From Bacteroidales bacterium (GTDB lineage Bacteria; Bacteroidota; Bacteroidia; Bacteroidales; UBA932), in NCBI GenBank assembly GCA_017548805.1, contig JAFYZE010000076.1, positions 1 to 17,258 on the forward strand: a stretch of DNA of 17,258 nucleotides, given 5' to 3'. The notes below the pieces were generated by a model. The model ran no database searches and was not told the origin of the DNA. It saw only the letters and a program-made list of their open reading frames with translations. Position 1 is the stretch's first letter, and every line of letters starts with the position of its first letter. Position numbers and translations under genes: made by a program. Shown here one piece after another: positions 1 through 8,126 of the stretch.

Positions 1-1
1 C

Positions 2-2638
2 TCATTCCCCAACGTGCCCTACAGGACAGGCGGATGGAAAGTGCACGGACTGTTCGAAGACAATCAGGGCAACCTGTGGGTGTCGGCCTACCAGAAGGGA
101 CTCATGATAGTCCCCCAGTCGATGTTCGGATTCAGGTACTATAGTTTCAAGCAGGAAGACCGCCCCGGAGATGAGAGTTACTGCCTCACATCCATGTGCC
201 ATGACATAGAAGGATATACATGGCTTGGAAGCGACGGAAACGGCCTGTTCCTGCTGGATGGCAACGGCAGTTCGGTCAACTACAACAGCGCCAACTCGGG
301 CCTTCCGGACGATTCGGTCATGGGCGTGGCCTTTGACAGGCATGGGACTCTCTGGATAGCCACATATCTTGACGGCTTAGTCACTTACACGCCTTCCGGA
401 GGCTTCAAGGCTTTCCAGGACAACGAGAGTCTCGGGTCGGAGAAGATCTACTGCCTGGTATACGACGAAAAGGACGACCTTCTGTATGCCGGCACCCATG
501 GCAACGGAATGGCCGTGATCGATCCCGCTTCCAAGAGAGTCGTAAAAATGCTGTCGGAAAGACTCAACAACTGGGTCAATTCCCTGACCTTCGACAAGTC
601 CGGAACCCTTTGGATCGGAACCTACAGCGGACACTGGTGCTACAACCCCGAGACGGGCCAGCTTTTCAGGGCGGACCTCAAGGACAGGAACATTATGCGC
701 GCACGCGTGTATTCAATTCAGGAAGGAAAGGAAGGAGTGATCTGGATCGGGACCGGAGAAGGACTCGTCCGCTTCGACCAGCAGAAAGGCGAAACACAGG
801 TGATTACGGTGAATGACGGCCTTTCCAGCAACCTGATCAGCGGAATCCTCGAAGGAGACGACGGATCCATCTGGGTTTCAACCTCATACGGCCTGAACCG
901 CATCAACCCGCAGACAGGAAAGATAACGCGGTATTATGAATATGACGGGCTCCAGGGCAATGAATTCAGGGCCAACGCCATATACAAGAGCGACAGGGGC
1001 CAGTTGTTCTTCGGAGGGAGCAAGGGACTCACCGCCTTCTACCCGCAGGTCGTCAGCCAGAAGTTGCATGACCTGCCTCCGGTGATCTTCACCCGCCTGA
1101 CCGTCGCCAACAAGGAAGTGGAATACGACGCCAACAGCGACGACAACATTCTCGACAAGCACATTACGGAAGCCACGCGCATAGTGCTCCCGTTCACCGC
1201 AAACTCCTTCTCGCTCGAGTATTCCGTTCCGGAATTCACCAATCCCGACCGTATCCGTTACGCATACCGCCTGAGCCGCTTTGACGACAACTGGAAGACA
1301 GTCTCCCCCCTCAGCCGCACCGCCACATACACCAACCTGCCTAAGGGCAGGTACACGATGAGCGTGAAGGCCTATTTCGACGGGGATGAAGAGAACTACT
1401 CCATTCGGGAGATCGGGATCCGCGTCCTTCCGCCGTGGTACCTGAGCCTCTGGGCTTTCCTGGTCTACGCGGCACTTGCGGCCGGGACGGTCGCCCTGAT
1501 ACTGACGCTCCGGAAAAAGGACCGCCTCCACAAGCAGGAGATGAGGGAGTCCGCATTGAAGGAGACCAAACTGCAGATGTTCACCGACATTTCGCATGAG
1601 ATCCGCACTCCGCTCAACTTGGTGATGGCCCCGCTCCGCAAGCTTCTGGACAAGGAGGATGACGGAGAAAGGAAGGAGAGCTATGAGATGATGTACCGCA
1701 ATGCGTCACAGATCCTCGAGCACATGAACCGCCTCGAAGAGGCCCGCGTCGCCGAGGCAGACGAGAAACCTGACCTCAAGGTCCCGGACACATCCCCGGT
1801 CCTTGCCGAAGAAAACGAAGACAAGGCCCTCAAGTCCAAGAAAAACCTCATCCTGGTCGACGACAACGCCGAGATGCGCAGGTATCTCAAGATGGAGCTC
1901 AGGAACCAGTTCAACATCGAGACCTGCGCCAGTGCGGAAGAGGCATGGAAGAAGATCGTCAGCACGATACCGGACGCCGTAGTCACCGACTTCATTACCG
2001 GAGGAGAAATGGACGGTGCGGACCTCTGCGGCAAGATCAAGCGCAATCCCAGCACCAATCTGGTACCCGTCCTGATCCTGTCCTCGCAGTGGGACGAGGA
2101 TACGCTGCGCAAATGCACGGAGAACGGCGCCGACCGCTATCTGGTCAAGCCCGTCCCCGTCGACCTCCTACGCACCTCGATCCAGCAGGCCATTTCCACC
2201 AGGGAGGCCATACGCAACAAGTATACGAGCGACATGTCATACGACTACGAGGAGATAACGATCCCTTCGGCCGAAAAGATGTTCCTGCCGAAGGTCGTAG
2301 AGACCATCAAGGCGCATATCAGCGACCCGGATTTCGGCGTGGAGGAACTGAGCCGCGAGATAGGCATGAGCCGCGTGCACATGAACAGGAAGCTCAAGGA
2401 AAGCATAAACATATCCCCGAGCAGCTTCATCAAGTCCATAAAGCTCAAGCAAGGCGCCTACCTGCTGGTTAACAACAAGGTCAATATCTCCGAAGTGGCA
2501 TACCGCGTGGGATTCTCCACGCACTCGTATTTCTCCAGTTCGTTCAAGGAGTATTTCGGCCTGTCACCCAAGGAGTTCGTCAGCAAGTACTCGGCCCCCG
2601 GGCAGGAGGAAGCGCTCAACAAGCTTCTTGAAATCTGA
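2..2638 (+). CDS. Hybrid two-component system regulator (HTCS), 5'-truncated, lacking HATPase_c
   Basis: This is the C-terminal 878 codons of an HTCS protein; the frame is open at the left edge, so a GTG at 14 is internal. HTCS proteins sense oligosaccharides in the periplasm and switch on carbohydrate-utilisation genes. From the edge to about nt 1050 there are Reg_prop propeller repeats (LWVSAY, TWLGSD, LWIATY, LWIGTY, IWIGTG, IWVSTS). A Y_Y_Y domain follows at about 1210-1425 and one membrane helix at about 1435-1515. The HisKA H-box (SHEIRTPL) has its His at 1595-1597. The receiver spans about 1838-2190, with VDDN, a phospho-acceptor Asp at 1988-1990 (VTDF) and YLVKP. An AraC-type double helix-turn-helix lies at about 2330-2600. 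Only about 80 residues separate the H-box from the receiver, leaving no room for the usual HATPase domain, and no N, G1 or G2 boxes are visible. The adjacent symporter and GH43 genes are the likely targets (inference). Confidence 0.93.
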   Translation, partial: SFPNVPYRTGGWKVHGLFEDNQGNLWVSAYQKGLMIVPQSMFGFRYYSFKQEDRPGDESYCLTSMCHDIEGYTWLGSDGNGLFLLDGNGSSVNYNSANSGLPDDSVMGVAFDRHGTLWIATYLDGLVTYTPSGGFKAFQDNESLGSEKIYCLVYDEKDDLLYAGTHGNGMAVIDPASKRVVKMLSERLNNWVNSLTFDKSGTLWIGTYSGHWCYNPETGQLFRADLKDRNIMRARVYSIQEGKEGVIWIGTGEGLVRFDQQKGETQVITVNDGLSSNLISGILEGDDGSIWVSTSYGLNRINPQTGKITRYYEYDGLQGNEFRANAIYKSDRGQLFFGGSKGLTAFYPQVVSQKLHDLPPVIFTRLTVANKEVEYDANSDDNILDKHITEATRIVLPFTANSFSLEYSVPEFTNPDRIRYAYRLSRFDDNWKTVSPLSRTATYTNLPKGRYTMSVKAYFDGDEENYSIREIGIRVLPPWYLSLWAFLVYAALAAGTVALILTLRKKDRLHKQEMRESALKETKLQMFTDISHEIRTPLNLVMAPLRKLLDKEDDGERKESYEMMYRNASQILEHMNRLEEARVAEADEKPDLKVPDTSPVLAEENEDKALKSKKNLILVDDNAEMRRYLKMELRNQFNIETCASAEEAWKKIVSTIPDAVVTDFITGGEMDGADLCGKIKRNPSTNLVPVLILSSQWDEDTLRKCTENGADRYLVKPVPVDLLRTSIQQAISTREAIRNKYTSDMSYDYEEITIPSAEKMFLPKVVETIKAHISDPDFGVEELSREIGMSRVHMNRKLKESINISPSSFIKSIKLKQGAYLLVNNKVNISEVAYRVGFSTHSYFSSSFKEYFGLSPKEFVSKYSAPGQEEALNKLLEI

Positions 2639-2690
2639 CTTTTTTAAAGACTTTGCGTCAAAAATTGATGTTCCATACCGAGTGTTTTCG

Positions 2691-2698
2691 TATATTTG
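2691..2698 (+). promoter_or_regulatory. Putative -7 box for the symporter/GH43 genes
   Basis: TATATTTG matches the Bacteroidota -7 consensus TAnnTTTG and lies 39 bp before the symporter ATG in an AT-rich 99-bp gap. A TTG at 2665-2667 could serve as the -33 element, although the 23-bp spacer is longer than usual. This implies that the symporter starts its own transcript rather than being read through from the HTCS gene. Confidence 0.5.
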
Positions 2699-2737
2699 TA
2701 GGACACGAAGACTGGAACCAATACATTAATTTCAGAT

Positions 2738-4171
2738 ATGGACGCAATCAAATCGGAAGCTAAAGGCTTCTACAAGCTCAACTGGAAGCAGCGCATCGGC
2801 TTCGGCGCCGGTGACATGGCCCAGAACCTGATCTATCAGACCATCAGCATCTGGCTGCTTTTCTTCTACACCAACGTATTCGGGCTCAAGCCCAGCGTGG
2901 CAGCCGTCATGTTCCTCATCGTACGTCTCGTAGACGTGCTCTGGGACCCGGTGGTCGGAACGATCGTCGACAAAGGTAATCCCAAATGGGGCAAATACCG
3001 TTCATGGCTCATCCTCGGCGGTATTCCGCTCGTAGGCCTCGCCATCCTGTGCTTCTGGAACGGATTCAGCGGCTCTCTGCTCTACGCCTATATCACTTAC
3101 GTAGGCATGTCGATGTGCTACACCCTCGTGAACGTCCCTTACGGTGCACTCAACGCCTCCCTCACCAGGGACACCAACGAGATCACCATTCTCACCTCGA
3201 CCCGCATGTTCATGGCCAACCTCGGCGCCCTCTGCGTCAAGTCCCTACCCCTGATCATCGCCATCTTCGCCCCCAAGGTGCTTGATCCCGCGACCGGCAA
3301 GCAGACCGCTGTTTATAACACTCCCGACGCGGCAGGCGCATGGTTCATAACCATGACCATCTTCGCCATCGCCGGCCTCGCCCTCCTCATCTTCTGCTTC
3401 ACGCAGTGCAAGGAGCGTGTCGTCATGGATTCCAAGGAGTCCGAGAACGTCAAGGTCAGCGACCTCTGGATGGAGTTCATCCGCAACAAGCCCCTCCGCA
3501 TCGTGGCCTTCTTCTTCATCACCGCATTCGCCATGATGTCCGTCAGCAACGCCGCCGATGCATACTTCATGACCTTCAACGTCGGCGCGACCCCGCTCCT
3601 GACCACCCTCTTCATGTGGCTCGGAACGATCCCGGCATTCATTTTCATGCCTCTCGTCCCCGCCATCAAGCGCAAGATCGGCAAGAAGGGCATGTTCTAC
3701 CTCTTCCTCGGAGTGGCCATCATCGGTATGCTCATGATGTACACATTCGTGTCCATCCCCGCACTGAAGAGCAACTTCTTCCTGCTCTGCCTTGCACAGT
3801 TCGTCAAGTCGACCGGCATCATCACCGCCACCGGTTACATGTGGGCCCTCGTCCCTGAGGTCATCTCCTACGGCGAATACACCACCGGCAAGCGCATCTC
3901 CGGCATCGTCAACGCCCTCACCGGCATCTTCTTCAAGGCCGGCATGGCGCTTGGCGGAGTCGTTCCGGGACTCGTTCTCGCATGGGTCGGCTTCAACGCC
4001 GACGCCGCCAAGCAGACCCCGCTCGCAGAGCAGGGCATCCTCTGGCTGGTGTGCGTCATCCCCGCCATCCTGCTTGTCCTCGCCATCTGGATCATCAGCA
4101 AGTATGAGCTCTCCGACGAGCGCATGGACGAGATCAACACCGCCATCGAGGCCAAGCATCTCGCTGAATAA
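2738..4171 (+). CDS. GPH-family sugar:cation symporter (MFS_2)
   Basis: A 477-residue inner-membrane transporter of the glycoside-pentoside-hexuronide:cation symporter family (the MelB/XynT/YicJ type), which takes up sugars or short glycosides with Na+ or H+. The N-terminus has family-typical features: a cytoplasmic lead-in (WKQRIGFGAGDMAQN), the first helices, then RLVDVLWDPVVGTIVDKG with WGKYRSWLI, the conserved loop between helices 2 and 3. About twelve hydrophobic segments follow, and the tail ending in HLAE is charged and cytoplasmic. Length is normal for the family. ATG 2738 is the first start after the -7 box and gives the expected N-terminus. The gene is followed 50 bp later by a cytoplasmic GH43 enzyme, which suggests that the substrate is a xylo- or arabino-oligosaccharide cleaved after uptake. 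The exact sugar and coupling ion cannot be read from the sequence. Confidence 0.93.
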   Translation: MDAIKSEAKGFYKLNWKQRIGFGAGDMAQNLIYQTISIWLLFFYTNVFGLKPSVAAVMFLIVRLVDVLWDPVVGTIVDKGNPKWGKYRSWLILGGIPLVGLAILCFWNGFSGSLLYAYITYVGMSMCYTLVNVPYGALNASLTRDTNEITILTSTRMFMANLGALCVKSLPLIIAIFAPKVLDPATGKQTAVYNTPDAAGAWFITMTIFAIAGLALLIFCFTQCKERVVMDSKESENVKVSDLWMEFIRNKPLRIVAFFFITAFAMMSVSNAADAYFMTFNVGATPLLTTLFMWLGTIPAFIFMPLVPAIKRKIGKKGMFYLFLGVAIIGMLMMYTFVSIPALKSNFFLLCLAQFVKSTGIITATGYMWALVPEVISYGEYTTGKRISGIVNALTGIFFKAGMALGGVVPGLVLAWVGFNADAAKQTPLAEQGILWLVCVIPAILLVLAIWIISKYELSDERMDEINTAIEAKHLAE

Positions 4172-4184
4172 TTGATTAACCCCC

Positions 4185-4205
4185 ATCCCCGGCCCGGCCG
4201 GGGAT
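4185..4205 (+). repeat. Perfect 21-bp GC-rich palindrome between symporter and GH43 genes
   Basis: The arms ATCCCCGGCC and GGCCGGGGAT surround a single C, giving a perfect inverted repeat in the 50-bp gap. In RNA it would fold as a strong GC hairpin once the central bases open as a loop. It is followed by AAAAATC rather than a T-run, so it does not look like an intrinsic terminator on the plus strand. A role in stabilising the upstream mRNA or lowering GH43 output relative to the symporter is possible (inference). Confidence 0.6.
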
Positions 4206-4221
4206 AAAAATCATAATTGTT

Positions 4222-5217
4222 ATGGCTCTGAAAGTCAAGAAAAGATATCTCCTTCCCGGAGACTATATGGCAGATCCGTCCGTGCACGTTTTCGACGGCA
4301 AGCTCTACATCTACCCATCCCACGACTGGGAGTCGGCCGCACCGGATGACGATTTCGGCAGCGAGTACGACATGAAGGACTACCACGTCCTCACCATCGA
4401 GGGCGACGACCCGATGACCTCCCCCGTAAAGGACTGGGGCATCATCCTCGACATCAAGGACATTCCCTGGGCGCGCCGCCAGCTCTGGGACAACGAAGTG
4501 GTCAAGGGCCGTGACGGCCGCTACTATATGTACTTCCCCGCCAAGGACAAGACCGACATTTTCCGCTGCGGCGTAGCGGTCTCGGACTCCCCTACCGGTC
4601 CTTTCAAGGCTATGCCGGACCCGATCCGCGGCAGCTACTCGATTGACTACGCCATCCTTCACGATGACGACGACGAGTACTATATGTACTTCGGAGGCAT
4701 CTGGGGCGGACAGCTCCAGCGCTACGAGGACAACCTCGCAAAGGACTGCGGCACCTCCTACCCTGCAGACGACGCTCCCGCCGTTCCCGGCCGCGTCGTG
4801 AAGCTCGCCAAGGATATGCTCCAGTTCGCCGAGGATCCCAAACCCGTCGTCCTCCTTGACGAGGACGGCAAGCCCATCACCGTCTCGGACAATGACAGGC
4901 GCTTCTTCGAAGCCAGCTGGATGCACAAGTACAAGGGAAAGTACTATTTCAGCTATTCCACCGGCGACACCCACAAGCTCTGCTACGCGATCGGCGACAA
5001 TCCTTACGGACCGTTTACCTACAAGGGCGTGATCCTGACCCCCGTGTTCGGCTGGACCACCCACCACTCCATCGTGGAGTACAACGGCAAGTGGTGGCTC
5101 TTCCATCACGACAGCGGCCCGTCCAAGGGCATCAACCGCCTCCGCAGCCTCAAAGTATGCGAACTTAAATACAACGACGACGGCACGATCCAAACCATCG
5201 AAGGCCTCGACGATTAG
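4222..5217 (+). CDS. Cytoplasmic glycoside hydrolase family 43 (beta-xylosidase / alpha-L-arabinofuranosidase type)
   Basis: A 331-residue five-bladed beta-propeller glycosidase of family GH43. The three catalytic acids of the family can be placed: the base Asp18 in MADPSVHVFDGKLYIYPSHD, the pKa-modulating Asp142 in SYSIDYAIL, and the acid Glu230 in RRFFEASWMHKYKGKYYF. The late conserved His region (TTHHSIVEYNGKWWLFHHD, from about residue 279) is also present. There is no signal peptide, so the enzyme should act in the cytoplasm on what the preceding GPH symporter imports. Family members release xylose or arabinose from short xylo- or arabino-oligosaccharides by inversion. Length matches single-domain GH43 enzymes with no added carbohydrate-binding module. 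The start is the ATG after TCATAATTGTT. Family assignment is firm; substrate preference is inferred from context. Confidence 0.93.
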   Translation: MALKVKKRYLLPGDYMADPSVHVFDGKLYIYPSHDWESAAPDDDFGSEYDMKDYHVLTIEGDDPMTSPVKDWGIILDIKDIPWARRQLWDNEVVKGRDGRYYMYFPAKDKTDIFRCGVAVSDSPTGPFKAMPDPIRGSYSIDYAILHDDDDEYYMYFGGIWGGQLQRYEDNLAKDCGTSYPADDAPAVPGRVVKLAKDMLQFAEDPKPVVLLDEDGKPITVSDNDRRFFEASWMHKYKGKYYFSYSTGDTHKLCYAIGDNPYGPFTYKGVILTPVFGWTTHHSIVEYNGKWWLFHHDSGPSKGINRLRSLKVCELKYNDDGTIQTIEGLDD

Positions 5218-5228
5218 TTAGTAGTAAT

Positions 5229-8126
5229 ATGAAGAAATACCTCATTTTCGTGATGGCGGCCATCGTGCTCACCATTACTTCTTGCGGACACAAGTACGAG
5301 ACCGTCAAGGGTGACCCGCTCAAGACCAAGATCTACACGCTTGAGAACGGTCTGAAAGTCTACATGACCGTCAACAAGGAGGAACCCCGCCTCCAGACCT
5401 ACATCGCCGTGCGTTCCGGCGGAAGGAATGACCCGGCTGACAACACCGGACTCGCCCACTATCTCGAGCACCTGATGTTCAAGGGTACGGAGAAGCTCGG
5501 CACTTCCGACTATGCTGCCGAGAAGCCCCTCCTCGACCAGATCGAGGAACTGTACGAAGTGTACAGGACCAAGACAGATCCCGTGGAGCGCCGGGCTATC
5601 TACCATCAGATCGACTCCCTCAGCTATGAGGCGTCCAAGATCTCCATCCCCAACGAGTACGACAAGTCCATGGCCGTCATCGGAGCGAACGGCACCAATG
5701 CCTTTACCTCCAACGACGTGACCTGCTATACCGAGGACATCCCGTCCAACCAGATAGAAAACTGGGCAAAGATCCAGTCCGACCGCTTCAAGAATATGGT
5801 CATCAGGGGCTTCCACACCGAGCTCGAGGCCGTCTATGAGGAGTACAACATGTACCTCAACGAAGACAGCGAGAATGCCTTGATGGCCATCGACTCCGTG
5901 CTGTTCAAGAACCATCCTTACGGCACCCAGTCCGTCATCGGTACCTCCGACCACCTGAAGAATCCTTCCATCAAGGCCATCAAGAAGCAGAAGGCGACAT
6001 ACTATGTCCCTAACAACTGTGCGATCTGTGTATCCGGCGACTTCGATCCGGACGAGTTCGTGAAGATCATCGAGAAATACTTCGGCGACTGGGAGCCCAA
6101 TCCGGATCTCCCTGTATTCACCATCAAACCCGAGGATCCCATCACCGCCCCCGTCGAAAAGGACGTCTATGGCACTGAAGCTGAATTCGTAATGGTCGCC
6201 TGGAGATATCCGGGTGGGATGGATATCGAGAGTGAAACCGCCGATATCGTGTCGGCCGTGCTCAACAACGGGATGGCCGGCATCATGGACCTCGATCTCG
6301 TCCAACAGCAGAAGGTCCTCGCCGCCGGCGGTCAGGCTTATACCCGTACCGACCATAGCGAGTTCCTGATGCAGGGTTATCCCAAGCAGGGCCAGACCCT
6401 CGAAGAGGTCCGCGACCTGCTGCTTGGCTGCGTGGCGAAGCTCCGCAGCGGAGACTTCGACGAGAACCTCGTCAAAGCGTCCATCGCCAATTTCAAGCTC
6501 CAGCAGATGCGTTCCCTTGAGCGCAACAGGAGCCGCGCGATGGCCTACGTCAACTCCTTCGTCGACGGACATAACTGGAAGGATGACGTACACCAGCTCG
6601 ACCGTCTTGCCAAACTCACCAAGAAGGACATCGTCGACTGGGCCAACGAGTATCTCGGCGAAAACAGCTATGTAGTGGCATACAAGCGCGTAGGACCCAA
6701 TCCCAAGAACGAGAAGATCGACGCTCCCGAGATCACCCCCATCGTCACCAACCGCGATATGCAGAGCGCTTTCCTGAGCGAGCTCCAGGAGAGCGAGGTC
6801 AAGCCCATCGAGCCCGTATTCGTGGACTACACCAAGGATATGTCGGTCTTCAACGCCCAGTCCGGCATCGAGGTGCTCTACAAACACAATGACATCAATG
6901 ACATCGCCACACTGCAGTTCCTGTTCGACGAAGGCTCCCTCACCGATCCCGCGATTTCGTTCGCGATGGACTACGTGAGCTATCTCGGATCGGAGAGCCG
7001 CAGCGCCGAGGAGATCGCCAGCGAGATGTATGGCCTGGCCTGCAATAAGTCCTTCCGATCCGGCACAGAGCAGACTTCATTCAGCGTGAGCGGCCTGTCC
7101 GAAAACCTTGGCAAGGCACTTGAGATCATGGAGGACCTGATCGCCAACGCCAAGGCAGACGAGGACATCCTCGCCGAGCTCAAGGCCGATATGCTCCAGG
7201 AGCGCGCGGTCAACAAGTTGACCCAGCAGCGCTGCAACTCCGCTCTCAACTCCTATGTAATGTACGGACCCGAATACGTCAAGTCCACTACCCTGACCAA
7301 TGAAGCCCTTGAGGCCCTCACGTCCGAGGAACTCCTCGCCAAGGTCACCAACCTGCTCACCAAGCAGCACAAGGTGCTCTACTACGGCCCGATGAGCGAG
7401 AACGAAGTCCGTAATATGCTGGCTGAATACCACGACGTGCCTGGCGAGCTCGAACCCCTGGAGCGCAAGTATGCGCAGGCTCTCCTGACCCCTGAGTCCA
7501 AGGTGTTCATCGCCCCGTACGACGCCCGTCAGTTCAACTACATCCAGTTCTCCGACCGCGGCGAGAAATTCGTCTTTGAGGACGCTCCCGCCATCGAGGT
7601 GTTCAACGAGTACTTCGGAGGCGGAATGAACACCATCGTGTTCCAGGAGATGCGCGAGGCCAGGGCCCTGGCCTACTCCGCAGGCGCATACCTGCTGGCT
7701 CCGGAGCACAAGGACGACACCTATTCGTTTTACGCCCGCATCGGATCGCAGAGCGACAAGCTCCGCCAGGCGGTTGAGGCATTTGACGAGATCATCAACG
7801 ACATGCCCGAATCGCAGAAGGCGTTCGACATCGCCAAGTCGTCCCTCGACGGTACGCTCCGTACCCGCAGGACTACCGGGATGTCCGTACTGAGCAGCTA
7901 TCTGGATGCGAAGGAGCTTGGACTCGACGAACCTCTGGACAAATACATCTTCGAGAAGCTTGACGGCATCACCCTTGAGGACCTGGCAGCCACCCAACGT
8001 AAATGGGTCAAGGACCGCACCTACGTGTACGGCATCCTCGGAGATCCGGCGCTCCTCGATATGGACTACCTGCGCACTCTCGGTCCGGTCAAGCAGCTCA
8101 CGCTCGAGGACATCTTCGGCTACTAG
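5229..8126 (+). CDS. M16-family (pitrilysin/insulinase-like) zinc metallopeptidase lipoprotein
   Basis: A 965-residue two-half M16 peptidase. The N-terminus is a lipoprotein signal ending at LTITSC, with Cys19 as the lipidated residue, so the protein is probably anchored on the periplasmic side or at the outer membrane. The inverted zinc motif HYLEH is at 77-81, and the third ligand is probably a Glu of the VYEEYNMYL stretch near 204. About 45 extra residues (roughly 95-140) separate these motifs, an insertion I recall as usual in Bacteroidota members. The second half lacks HxxEH but keeps the structural substrate-binding motif MREARALAYS (Arg809, Tyr816), as in other M16 enzymes with one active and one inactive half. 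These enzymes degrade peptides enclosed in a clam-shell chamber. The gene starts 11 bp after GH43 and may be cotranscribed with it, although no functional link is obvious. It overlaps the convergent lipoprotein gene at the stop codon. Confidence 0.93.
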   Translation: MKKYLIFVMAAIVLTITSCGHKYETVKGDPLKTKIYTLENGLKVYMTVNKEEPRLQTYIAVRSGGRNDPADNTGLAHYLEHLMFKGTEKLGTSDYAAEKPLLDQIEELYEVYRTKTDPVERRAIYHQIDSLSYEASKISIPNEYDKSMAVIGANGTNAFTSNDVTCYTEDIPSNQIENWAKIQSDRFKNMVIRGFHTELEAVYEEYNMYLNEDSENALMAIDSVLFKNHPYGTQSVIGTSDHLKNPSIKAIKKQKATYYVPNNCAICVSGDFDPDEFVKIIEKYFGDWEPNPDLPVFTIKPEDPITAPVEKDVYGTEAEFVMVAWRYPGGMDIESETADIVSAVLNNGMAGIMDLDLVQQQKVLAAGGQAYTRTDHSEFLMQGYPKQGQTLEEVRDLLLGCVAKLRSGDFDENLVKASIANFKLQQMRSLERNRSRAMAYVNSFVDGHNWKDDVHQLDRLAKLTKKDIVDWANEYLGENSYVVAYKRVGPNPKNEKIDAPEITPIVTNRDMQSAFLSELQESEVKPIEPVFVDYTKDMSVFNAQSGIEVLYKHNDINDIATLQFLFDEGSLTDPAISFAMDYVSYLGSESRSAEEIASEMYGLACNKSFRSGTEQTSFSVSGLSENLGKALEIMEDLIANAKADEDILAELKADMLQERAVNKLTQQRCNSALNSYVMYGPEYVKSTTLTNEALEALTSEELLAKVTNLLTKQHKVLYYGPMSENEVRNMLAEYHDVPGELEPLERKYAQALLTPESKVFIAPYDARQFNYIQFSDRGEKFVFEDAPAIEVFNEYFGGGMNTIVFQEMREARALAYSAGAYLLAPEHKDDTYSFYARIGSQSDKLRQAVEAFDEIINDMPESQKAFDIAKSSLDGTLRTRRTTGMSVLSSYLDAKELGLDEPLDKYIFEKLDGITLEDLAATQRKWVKDRTYVYGILGDPALLDMDYLRTLGPVKQLTLEDIFGY

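Noticed and set aside
4185..4205. Palindrome as an intrinsic terminator of the symporter gene
   Set aside because: No T-run follows on the plus strand, and the next gene of the same pathway begins 16 bp later.
3868..5193. 441-codon minus-strand open frame opposite the GH43 gene
   Set aside because: It lies antisense to two well-supported genes (symporter end and GH43), its sequence is biased to Val/Gly/Asp/His as expected from antisense of GC-rich codons, and it shows no domain or plausible start.
5214..6887. 557-codon minus-strand open frame opposite the M16 gene
   Set aside because: Same antisense codon-bias effect; the plus strand encodes a clear M16 peptidase with zinc motif and lipoprotein signal.
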